Shown here piece by piece: positions 56,596 to 64,000 of a DNA stretch of 64,000 bases. Both the position numbers and the translations under genes were made by a program. Origin of the DNA: Flavobacteriales bacterium (GTDB lineage Bacteria > Bacteroidota > Bacteroidia > Flavobacteriales_F > PHOS-HE28); contig JADJOG010000008.1 of the NCBI GenBank assembly GCA_016713865.1, forward strand, positions 26,958-90,957. Reading direction: 5' to 3'. Every line of letters begins with the position of its first letter. The first letter of the stretch is position 1. The notes under the pieces were generated by a model that made no database searches, was not told the DNA's origin, and was given only the letters and a program-made list of their open reading frames with translations.

Positions 56596-57673
56596 ATGAG
56601 ACAGCTATTCCTCGCGCTGGCAATCGGGTCGCCAATATTGGCTACTGCACAGTTCCCGCCTGTTGATGTGGACTGGTCGGCTCTCAGAGGGTTCGGCGAT
56701 GGCAACACGATGGTCGCGCGTGATCCAATCGGGGGCGATCACATATGGTCGGTGCTTGACGACATCATGCTGGCAACGAACGATGATGAACTGCTTTACC
56801 CGATCCTGGCAGATGGCACCGATCTGGCCCCGGCAAGCCCCGGAGCGGTGAATGGGTCGCTTGGATCACCTGGTGGACATCGAACGCTACAACAGCAGGA
56901 CGTACGTGATCATCAGCCATCAGAACATCGGCGGCATGCAGGACGTGTACTGGCATGTACAAGGCGGCGCGAACGACCTGACCATCCAAAGCACTGAAGA
57001 AGATTTGGACGATGTGCCTCACGACCTGCTCGTGAATGCCGATGGACTATTCATCGCAGGCAGCAGCCGCGTTATCAGCGGCGCTTACGAGGGACGGCTG
57101 ATCCGAGCGGATCACGACGCCAACGTGCTATGGGATATCTCTTGGTCGCCAAACGGCACTGTAGCTGATGGGGCCTTCACCGCAATTGCCGTGAAAGGCG
57201 ATTCGTTGTTGGCGATCGCCTATCCTTTGATGGTGATATTCGACAAGGGCACGGGCAGTTACATCGGGCAAGCGGACATCACAGTAGGACTCAATCTGCC
57301 AGGCGGCTGGCCCACGCGTGTGGCAGTGAGCGGATCAGATCTGTATTGGATAAGGACCTACCCGACCATGCTCGAGTACGGCCATTTCCAGATGGAGGAG
57401 ATCATCGGCAGCATAACGCAGATCGACGGTCTTGCGCCATTGTACAGGACATCCGTGAGCATCGATGATTCTGGCCGCCCTTGGTTCGCCTACACCGATA
57501 ACGGCACCGGCCGATGGATCAAAGCTGATTCGGATGCGATGCCCACATCCAGTGGATCGCTTTATGGCAGCATCAGTGATATGCGCCATGTGAACGGCAA
57601 GCTCCTGTTCACAGGTCAATTCGATGCCTCACAGGGCAACTCATACGTCGTTTGCGGAACACCTCAACCCTGA
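56596..57673 (+). CDS. Secreted propeller-like protein, one frameshift
   Basis: A signal peptide (MRQLFLALAIGSPILATAQF) is followed by repeated blade-like strands (DPIGGDHIWSVLDDIMLAT; then, after a frame change near 56850, DIERYNSRTYVIISHQNIGG and LVNADGLFIAGSSRVISGAY). It ends at 57673 without a T9SS domain. About 358 residues. It resembles the following gene in layout and composition, and only 5 nt separate them; a common ancestor or a paired role is likely. Function unknown. Confidence 0.65.
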
Positions 57674-57678
57674 TCATC

Positions 57679-59025
57679 ATGGCAACCAAACATCTGCTCT
57701 GCGGCATGTGCGCCATCTTCGGGATGGGTGCTTCCGCGCAATCGCCCATCACGCCGCTCTGGTCTCAAACCTGGCCACACGGTCAGGATGCCTCCCCCGC
57801 CATGATTCCATCGGCGAATGACAATCACCTGGCATTCGACCCGATCACCGGTCTAGTGCACGTGTCCATTGATGCCGGTCTTGAAGGCAGCGTCGCCAGC
57901 GGCGATCAGGTATTCACCTTCAATGCTGCCGGACAGGACCTGAGCGCTTCGCCAGCACCGTACGTCGGCTATTTGATGGCTAGCAAGGACGACCCCTTCG
58001 TTTCTGAGGGCACAGCGGACCTGGCCGCATATGCCGGAACCGTGTGGGCATTGCGCGCCGTGAACCAGATCGGACTTAATCGCACCGTGGGAAGCGTTGT
58101 CGCGCTCAGGCCGGATGGCAGCCGTATGCAGATCGGACTTGGCGGTTCGCCGCATCGCGGTCACTTGCTCGTTGACGCGAACGGTGCGATCGCCTTGCGC
58201 GGAATGGAGCAGCCGGCCACTGGGATTCATTCAGTGACTGCGTCCGGATGGTTCACCTATTCCGTGCAATATCCATTCAATGCTCCTCCGCAGGATGCGT
58301 GCTTGGGCGGTGGCGTCATCTACTCGATGAACTCTGGATTGGTCAGGCCCTATCAACGTTCCAATGGCCTCGAACTCGATCTATGGCCTGCGTACAGCGC
58401 GGTGCATTCAGCTCAGATCGCCGTTCAAGGCAACCTGCTCTACTACGCTTATTCCGATGGGAACGGTGGATGCTTCTGGGGTGCTGAGACCTTGGTAGGC
58501 GCTACGGTGTGGCAACGCTCCGCTCTGCTCGGCATTCAGGTAGAGGAACTGCATGTGGACGCGTTCGGAAGGCCATGGTTCATCGGCAACTCATTGAATG
58601 AGGGAGGCGCGCCGTTGCTCGTTGTTACAGCTTCGAATGGCAGCGGGCACGAAACGTTCACCTACGGTGCACGCATGAACGATCTCGTGATCGGCAACGG
58701 GCAAGCATACATCACAGGGCAAGCGGAAGCCGGTGGCACAAGCACGTTCCTCATCTCCTTGGGCACGGACCTCACAACAGATGCGCCCAACGCGACCACC
58801 GCTGTCGATGTCGTTTTGTACCCGCAGCCCGCTCAGGATAGGATCTCAATCAGCAATTCAGGGCGCATCATGCGTTCGCGCGTGATCGACATCACCGGGC
58901 AATTAGTGCCTGCAACCTTGACCGGTGCAACGGTTGACGTGAGTCGTTTGAGCGAAGGTGTCTATCTCCTTGAAGCAGCAACCGAGCGTGGGCTGATTAC
59001 GCGTCGATTCGTGATTTCGAGATAG
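57679..59025 (+). CDS. Secreted propeller-like protein with T9SS sorting domain
   Basis: 448 residues from the ATG at 57679 (signal: MATKHLLCGMCAIFGMGASAQ). The body has repeated strands with Asp/Gly turns (HLAFDPITGLVHVSIDAGLE; LLVDANGAIALRGMEQPATG; ELHVDAFGRPWFIGNSLNEG) like SBBP/NHL-type propellers. The last 75 residues are a type A T9SS domain (VVLYPQPAQDRISISNSGRI ... SRLSEGVYLLEAATERG). It should be secreted through the outer membrane and attached to the surface. Confidence 0.75.
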   Translation: MATKHLLCGMCAIFGMGASAQSPITPLWSQTWPHGQDASPAMIPSANDNHLAFDPITGLVHVSIDAGLEGSVASGDQVFTFNAAGQDLSASPAPYVGYLMASKDDPFVSEGTADLAAYAGTVWALRAVNQIGLNRTVGSVVALRPDGSRMQIGLGGSPHRGHLLVDANGAIALRGMEQPATGIHSVTASGWFTYSVQYPFNAPPQDACLGGGVIYSMNSGLVRPYQRSNGLELDLWPAYSAVHSAQIAVQGNLLYYAYSDGNGGCFWGAETLVGATVWQRSALLGIQVEELHVDAFGRPWFIGNSLNEGGAPLLVVTASNGSGHETFTYGARMNDLVIGNGQAYITGQAEAGGTSTFLISLGTDLTTDAPNATTAVDVVLYPQPAQDRISISNSGRIMRSRVIDITGQLVPATLTGATVDVSRLSEGVYLLEAATERGLITRRFVISR

Positions 59026-59034
59026 CGAGCCTGG

Positions 59035-59925
59035 TCACTGCCGCGCCGCCTTCAGCGTGTTCTGCAGCAGGCTCACGATGGTCATGGGCCCAACGCCGCC
59101 TGGCACTGGCGTGATCCACGAGGCCTTCGCCGCCACTTCGCTGAAGCGCGCATCGCCGAGCAGCCTGAAACCGCTCTTGCGTGTGGCATCCTCGATCCGA
59201 TGGATGCCAACGTCCACCACCACCACGCCTTCCTTCACCATGTCCCCGGTGATCATCTCAGGCTTGCCCGCCGCGATAATGAGGATATCGGCTTGCCGCG
59301 TGATGGACGCCAGATCGCGTGTCCTGCTGTGCGCGAGCGTAACGGTGCAATTGCCGGGCTCGGCATTGCGGCTCATGAGGATGCTCACCGGCGTGCCCAC
59401 GATGTTGCTCCGCCCTACTACCACGCAATGCTTCCCGCTCGTGGCCACGCCATAGTGCCGGAGCAGTTCCACGATCCCCGCTGGCGTGGCGGGCAGGAAA
59501 CCGGGCTGGCCCAGCACCATGTTGCCCACATTCACCGGATGGAAGCCATCGACATCCTTCCGTGGGTCGATGAAGAGCATGACCTTATCCGCATCGATAT
59601 GCTTCGGCAACGGCAGTTGCACGATGAAGCCATCGAGTTCGGGATCACGATTGAGCTCATCGATGCGAGCCAGCAGCGCATCTTCTGAAGTGGTGGCGGG
59701 CAAACGCACCAAGGTGCTCCGGAAGCCCACGCTCTCGCAAGCCTTCACTTTCGCTTCAACGTAAGTGCGGCTCGCGCCATCGTCGCCCACGAGCACAGCA
59801 GCCAAATGCGGCGCGCGGCCACGCATGAGCTTCACTTCAGCGGCTTCGATCGCGATCCGCTCCTTCAGCGAATCGCTGCATCGCTTGCCATCAAGCAATC
59901 GGTACGCTGCCACTTGCTGATCCAT
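59035..59925 (-). CDS. folD: Bifunctional methylenetetrahydrofolate dehydrogenase/cyclohydrolase
   Basis: A complete protein of 296 residues. Catalytic Tyr and Lys are in SRTYVEAKVKACESVGF; PLPKHIDADKV and IDPRKDVDGFHPVNVGN form the substrate region; VVVGRSNIVGTPVSILM is the NADP site; TPVPGGVGPMTIVSLL is the C-terminal signature. It interconverts 5,10-methylene- and 10-formyl-tetrahydrofolate. It is convergent with the T9SS gene, 9 nt apart. Confidence 0.97.
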   Translation of the reverse strand: MDQQVAAYRLLDGKRCSDSLKERIAIEAAEVKLMRGRAPHLAAVLVGDDGASRTYVEAKVKACESVGFRSTLVRLPATTSEDALLARIDELNRDPELDGFIVQLPLPKHIDADKVMLFIDPRKDVDGFHPVNVGNMVLGQPGFLPATPAGIVELLRHYGVATSGKHCVVVGRSNIVGTPVSILMSRNAEPGNCTVTLAHSRTRDLASITRQADILIIAAGKPEMITGDMVKEGVVVVDVGIHRIEDATRKSGFRLLGDARFSEVAAKASWITPVPGGVGPMTIVSLLQNTLKAARQ

Positions 59926-59944
59926 CGGTGCGGAAGGTAGCCGT

Positions 59945-60504
59945 TCACTTCCAACCCATGCGCTCCTTCAGTGCGTTGATGTGCCGCAGATGATGCGCGC
60001 TGTGCCACACATAAAGCTCCAAGGCCTCAGCCAAGCTGATCTCTCGCTGCTGCTCGGGGTGGTAGAATGCGCGATCATACTCCGGAGGCGCCATGGAACG
60101 CATGAGCACCACCCAACGCGCATGCGTGCCAGCGATGATGCCGAACGAAGGCTCCAGGGCCATCGTGCGCGCGTCGGCATGCTCGGCCCACAAGGCCTCC
60201 TTGTATGGCTTGATGGTCGGGCGATCCTCGGTGAGCGCCAACTTGAACCGGTGCAGGCTCTGACCATGACTATCGGCGATGTGATGCACGAGTTGGCGCA
60301 CTGACCAGCCACCGGGACGATACGGGGTCTCTAGTTGCTCTTGCCCCATCTCCTTCACGGCGGCCCACAGCTTATTGGGGAACAGCTCAATCGCAGCGAT
60401 GCACTCTGCTCGGCGTTCCGGAGCCATCCGCTTTGGTGCCGCGAGCGAACTTTACCGATGGGGTACTTGAGCAGTTCCAGCTCCAGATCGGACAGTGCGC
60501 TCAT
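59945..60504 (-). CDS. YfiT/DinB-family putative metal-dependent hydrolase or thiol transferase, one frameshift
   Basis: The ATG at 60504 overlaps the upstream stop (ATGA) and reads MSALSDLELELLKYPIGKV, the typical YfiT start. An indel near 60450 leads to ERRAECIAAIELFPNKLWAA. The DinB three-histidine site is seen in WSVRQLVHHIADSHGQSL and LYVWHSAHHLRHINAL. About 186 residues. In Bacillus, YfiT/BstA relatives use bacillithiol; here the substrate is unknown. Confidence 0.8.
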
Positions 60505-60814
60505 GGCCGCTTGGCTTTCCGGAGGGTCCATACATACATGTGCAGCCCGCGATCCAACGCCACCACATCCTGGCTGGACACCTCCAGCCTTGCCTCCAAT
60601 TCCTGCACCTCACCGAAGAAACCAGGATGTCGTGGTCGCGCTTGGTCATGTTCACCGCCTTTGGGTCGATGACCTTCGCAGGGAGCGAAGTGCCGAAGAC
60701 GCCCAGCTTGCGGATACCGGGCGAGAATTCGATGGAGGCGTAATCGTAGGTGGTTTGCGCGGAAACCGCTGAGGAAAAAGCCATCAAGCAGATGGTAAGC
60801 AGGAGTTGCTTCAT
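60501..60814 (-). CDS. Small secreted hypothetical protein, one frameshift
   Basis: A signal peptide (MKQLLLTICLMAFSSAVSAQ) is followed by TTYDYASIEFSPGIRKLGVF and a frame change near 60615 to FFGEVQELEARLEVSSQDVV and ALDRGLHMYVWTLRKAKRP. About 104 residues. The stop overlaps the YfiT start by 4 nt. No family recognised. Confidence 0.55.
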
Positions 60815-61026
60815 GGGGCGAAGGTGGGAGGAAAAGGCTGGTGCTCGGCGCGGCCGAGAATCGAATGGCCTTCATGTACATGAATCGTTCGCTCCCATTG
60901 GCGCATCTCCCCGTCGCCCTTCATCGGTGCCAGCAAGCTTTCTGTGGCGCGGCTCGGGGGCATGGTCGAGCACTGTCGACCGCAAACGTTCACGACCTAG
61001 TTTCACCGTTTCAACAACAGCCCATC

Positions 61027-63068
61027 ATGCGCCCATACGCCGCACTCGCATTCTCGCTTGCCATTAGTCAACTGGCCAACGCGCAATGCCCCGCAGGGCA
61101 ACTTTCTGTAACGATCGAGGTGACCACCGACAATTGGGGCAATGAGACCTATTGGCAGCTCACGGCTTTCGGGAATTCGTGCAATCAGGCGCCCATCTTC
61201 GTCGGTGGCAATACGGCGGCGATCGGCTGCGCTAGCGGCGGAACCCAAGCATCGCCTGCTGGCGGCTATGCCAACAATGCGACCATCGTCGAGGGCCCAT
61301 GGTGCCTTAACGAAGGCGCGCAGTACAACATCGTGAGCATCGACAGCTACGGCGACGCGCAGGCGAGCTTCCGTGTGCGTGCCAATGGGGCGGTGATCGG
61401 CGAGTTCAACCAGCCCGGTGGATTCAACATCTTCACATTCACGGTGCAGACCCCAGCTGCGCTCGATATGGGAGTCACTGCGCTCACCACCCCGCTTTAC
61501 AACCGTATTGGCTTGGGCACTTCGTTCAGCGGAACGGTGCGCAACTTCGGATCAGCCACGATCAACTCGTTCACGCTGAATGCCGCACTCGATGGCAATC
61601 CGGTCTTTACGGAGAACTATAATGGGGTGAGCATCGCCTCTGGGAACAGCTTCGAGTTCAACACCACAGGGACATGGGTGCCAACAGTGACCGGTGCCGC
61701 TGTACTCACCGTTTGGGCCAGCAACATCAATGGAGAAGCGGATGAGACCCCTGCCAACGACATGGGCAGCGCGAACTTGTGGGTGAATGCGGCGATACCG
61801 ACCTGGTGCCGCAATACCTGTTCGGTCAACCCACCGTTACCGTGGTTGGTGACGAGGACGAGGACCTGCTGACCCCACGAGACCTTGCTTGGCATCCGGA
61901 TCCCGCGCGCAACGAGATCTGGGTCATCAACAAGGATGTGTCGCAGACCGGTGGCAGCACCGTGCGCTTCTTCAACCCCGGCGAACCGAATCAGACCCAC
62001 CTCTGGCAGCGCGACCCGAATGCTGGGCACTTCATGAGCCTGCCAACGGGAATCGCCATGGGCGACAATGGCAACTTCGCGACAAGCCCGGGAATCTTCG
62101 ATGCCAACCAGAACGGCGGCGATCCTTTCACCGGACCAACATTATGGAGCGCCGATCCAACGATTTACGCGTTCCCCGGGCAAGGCCCGCTGGGCAGCCA
62201 TTTGGACATGCTGCACGTGAATCCGCAGAGCCAAGGCATCGCGCACGACCGCTGGAATCGTTACTGGGTGGTCGATGGCCATGTGGGCGATGTGGTGATG
62301 AACGACTTCCGCGTGGATCATGGTCCAGGCAACACCTGGCACGGCGATGCGATCATCCGGCGCTACGGCGGCATCAGCATCCAGCGCGACCCGAACGACC
62401 ACATCCCCAGCCACTGCGAATTGGACAAGCGCACAGGCTGGCTGTACGTGGTGGACCATGGCAACCAGCGCGTGTTGCGCTTGGATACGCGCAGCGGCAG
62501 CGTGAGCGGCCCCGCCACCTTCGGCCCGTGGGAGAGCTACGTGGAGTATTCGAATGTGAGCGGCCACACGTGGGAGACCGTTGCAACCACGGGGCTGGTG
62601 CAGCCTGCTGGCATCGCCATCAGCGGCGACCACTTGCTGGTGAGCGACCATGCCAATGGCGACATCGTGGTGTATGACATCAGCCTAGGCGGCGGCTTCG
62701 CGGAATTGGGCCGCATACAGACGGGCTCCATCGGCATCATGGGCATCGAGGTGGGCCCCGATGGCCGCATCTGGTTCGTGAATGCCACCACGCGTCAGCT
62801 CGCACGCGTGAATCTCGATGAAACCGTTGGTGTGGAAATGTCAATCGCCGCTGTGCCTGGCTTCTACCCGAATCCGGCCAACGAGCGCCTTTTCGTGAAG
62901 AACCCAGAGACCGGAGCCACGATCGTTCTGCGCGATGCAATGGGTCGGCTGGTGCTTCAAGCAAGTGCTGCATCCGCAAGGAATGGCATCGATGTGAGCG
63001 GAGTAGCGCCCGGCACCTATGCCGTGAGCATGGGCAGCGCGAGCTATACGATCGTGATCGCGCGATAG
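61027..63068 (+). CDS. Secreted multi-domain protein with NHL-like propeller and T9SS sorting domain, one frameshift
   Basis: The ATG at 61027 starts a signal peptide (MRPYAALAFSLAISQLANAQ). Residues about 25-150 form a beta-sandwich (SVTIEVTTDNWGNETYWQLT; IDSYGDAQASFRV); about 160-255 a CARDB-like domain (DMGVTALTTPLYNRIGLGTS). Near 61797 the frame shifts. The second half is an NHL/SMP-type propeller (LAWHPDPARNEIWVINKDVS; TGWLYVVDHGNQRVLRLDTR; GLVQPAGIAISGDHLLVSDH), and a T9SS domain closes it (GFYPNPANERLFVKNPETGA ... VAPGTYAVSMGSASYT). About 680 residues. Confidence 0.75.
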
Positions 63069-63092
63069 CGCGGAAGCGAGCGCGCTGAAGCT

Positions 63093-63542
63093 TCAAGGCA
63101 GTACGAGGACGGCTCGCAATTGAACACGCGAGCGCACTTTCTGATGCCCAATGCGCCCTGACTCCCAATGCGGCGCTTGATCCGTTGCGCATCGCAAGCG
63201 CGCCTCAAGTGATGGGCATCCGCTTTTCACCACCAAGAGATCAGAGATCGAACCATCGCGCTCGACGGTGAAGCGCAGGGTAACAGATTGCCCATTGCGG
63301 CAGCTCGCTTCCAGCGGGAATGCGCTGCATGAATCGTTGCGCACCAATTGGGTGAGCCAGGCATCCTCGCGCATGGTGCAACGCGGTTGAAGGTCAAGCT
63401 CCTTGCGAGCGGAAACCGCCAAGGACTCGGGAACCGAGCCGAGCCTGTGCGTACTGCGTCCTACAGGCACCGTGCTACCAATGCCGACTTGCGCGGCAGC
63501 ATCGCCAGCGGAGAAAAGGAGCAGCAGCCACAACAAGCGCAT
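63093..63542 (-). CDS. Secreted TonB-C-terminal-domain-like protein
   Basis: 149 residues from the ATG at 63542: signal peptide MRLLWLLLLFSAGDAAAQ, then a middle with Cys (LQPRCTMREDAWLTQL; CSAFPLEASCRNGQ). The C-terminal TonB fold carries SVTLRFTVERDGSISDLLVV and KSGCPSLEARLRCA. It lacks the N-terminal membrane helix and proline-rich linker of energy-transducing TonB, so it is a periplasmic relative. It is divergent from the tryptophan dioxygenase gene; the minus-strand promoter-like TAACTTTG abuts its ATG. Confidence 0.65.
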   Translation of the reverse strand: MRLLWLLLLFSAGDAAAQVGIGSTVPVGRSTHRLGSVPESLAVSARKELDLQPRCTMREDAWLTQLVRNDSCSAFPLEASCRNGQSVTLRFTVERDGSISDLLVVKSGCPSLEARLRCATDQAPHWESGRIGHQKVRSRVQLRAVLVLP

Positions 63543-63544
63543 GA

Positions 63545-63552
63545 CCAAAGTT
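63545..63552 (-). promoter_or_regulatory. Putative -7 element TAACTTTG of the TonB-like gene
   Basis: An exact TAnnTTTG match on the minus strand ending only 2-3 nt before the ATG at 63542, so transcription would start at or within the start codon. Confidence 0.45.
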
Positions 63553-63575
63553 AGGCTCGCCGCAAAGTGCCCGGC

Positions 63576-63583
63576 TACATTTG
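63576..63583 (+). promoter_or_regulatory. Putative -7 element TACATTTG of the tryptophan dioxygenase gene
   Basis: An exact TAnnTTTG match ending 9 nt before the ATG at 63593 and 39 nt before the ATG at 63623. Confidence 0.5.
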
Positions 63584-63592
63584 GCCGCATCC

Positions 63593-64000
63593 ATGGGCAC
63601 ACGCGCATGGTGGCCCGAGCACATGAGCAACGTGTACTACCCTGACTACCTGCAGCTGGAGAAGATCCTTGGCGCGCAAGAACCCGAAAGTGTCAAGCAT
63701 GGCGCACCGGCCCATGACGAGATGCTGTTCATCGTCATCCACCAGAGCTACGAATTGTGGTTCAAGCAGATCCTGCACGAGGTGGGAAGCGTGATGACCC
63801 TTTTCGCCGACGGCCATGTGGATGATGATGGCGGCGAGTTGAGCGTGGCCGTGCATCGACTGGGTCGGGTCCACACCATACTTCAAGTGCTCGTGAAGAA
63901 GATCGACATCCTGGAGACCATGACCCCGCTCGACTTCCTCGACTTCCGCGACATGCTGCGGCCTGCAAGTGGCTTCCAGAGCATGCAATTCAAGGTCTTA
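63593..64000 (+). CDS. kynA: Tryptophan 2,3-dioxygenase, 3' end outside window
   Basis: The frame is open to the end of the window. MSNVYYPDYLQLEKILGAQE is the typical family start (ATG at 63623); an in-frame ATG at 63593 adds ten residues. The haem/substrate region has HDEMLFIVIHQSYELWFKQI and TPLDFLDFRDMLRPASGFQS. It opens the indole ring of L-tryptophan to N-formylkynurenine, the first step of tryptophan breakdown or of de novo NAD synthesis by the kynurenine route. Confidence 0.95.
   Translation, partial: MGTRAWWPEHMSNVYYPDYLQLEKILGAQEPESVKHGAPAHDEMLFIVIHQSYELWFKQILHEVGSVMTLFADGHVDDDGGELSVAVHRLGRVHTILQVLVKKIDILETMTPLDFLDFRDMLRPASGFQSMQFKVL

Overview
The window comes from a GC-rich member of the Bacteroidota, most likely a Flavobacteriales-type lineage. 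Several secreted proteins carry C-terminal sorting domains of the type IX secretion system (T9SS). The housekeeping genes have Bacteroidota-like sequences, Shine-Dalgarno motifs are not evident, and -7 promoter elements of the form TAnnTTTG recur directly in front of start codons. I saw no rRNA, tRNA, CRISPR array or insertion sequence.

Layout. 1-2.2 kb: a cobalamin riboswitch controls a secreted beta-propeller that resembles the vitamin-B12-binding surface protein BtuG; next to it are a small outer-membrane beta-barrel and a 66-residue acidic protein. 2.4-8.6 kb: a disrupted EF-G paralogue, a decayed nucleotidyltransferase, a broken DUF5916/CBM9 outer-membrane protein and an alpha/beta hydrolase. 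8.6-13 kb: an M1 peptidase, an OmpA-domain protein and a Pycsar-effector-like membrane protein. 13-18.5 kb: a GT-C glycosyltransferase divergent from a tightly packed operon of a nucleotidyltransferase, a radical-SAM enzyme and two methyltransferases. 18.6-28.1 kb: a toroid-repeat protein, a ThuA-like T9SS protein, a cupin-like protein and typA, then the run fur-family, STAS, purA, rsmF, tonB-like. 28.1-38.4 kb: a TPR protein, gyrA, clpC, an M3 peptidase and rarA. 38.4-46 kb: membrane, lipoprotein and outer-membrane genes, an S26-like protein, an SMR transporter, proC, a PorE-like OmpA protein and queE. 46-51.5 kb: a Tudor-like protein with an in-frame amber codon, a Gre-like factor, an M14 peptidase, a tandem-repeat T9SS protein and a beta-helix protein. 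52-56.5 kb: acs, followed by a toxin-antitoxin pair that lies between acs and a duplicated copy of the acs 3' end, then zinc-ribbon/TPR, HEAAH metalloprotease and HAD genes. 56.6-64 kb: secreted beta-propellers, folD, a YfiT/DinB protein, a TonB-like protein and the start of tryptophan 2,3-dioxygenase.

Sequence quality shapes the whole annotation. More than twenty genes, including the conserved clpC, rsmF and gyrA, are interrupted by one- or two-base indels, and two genes have lost an internal block. This is the pattern expected of an assembly from error-prone long reads. I therefore annotate most broken genes as single genes and give the approximate position of each break. Only the nucleotidyltransferase near 4.5-5 kb and the acs tail copy look like true remnants.

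The most interesting local structures are the B12-responsive propeller, the 14.6-18.5 kb operon of unknown product, the toxin-antitoxin cassette flanked by acs ends, and the near-leaderless promoter arrangement.
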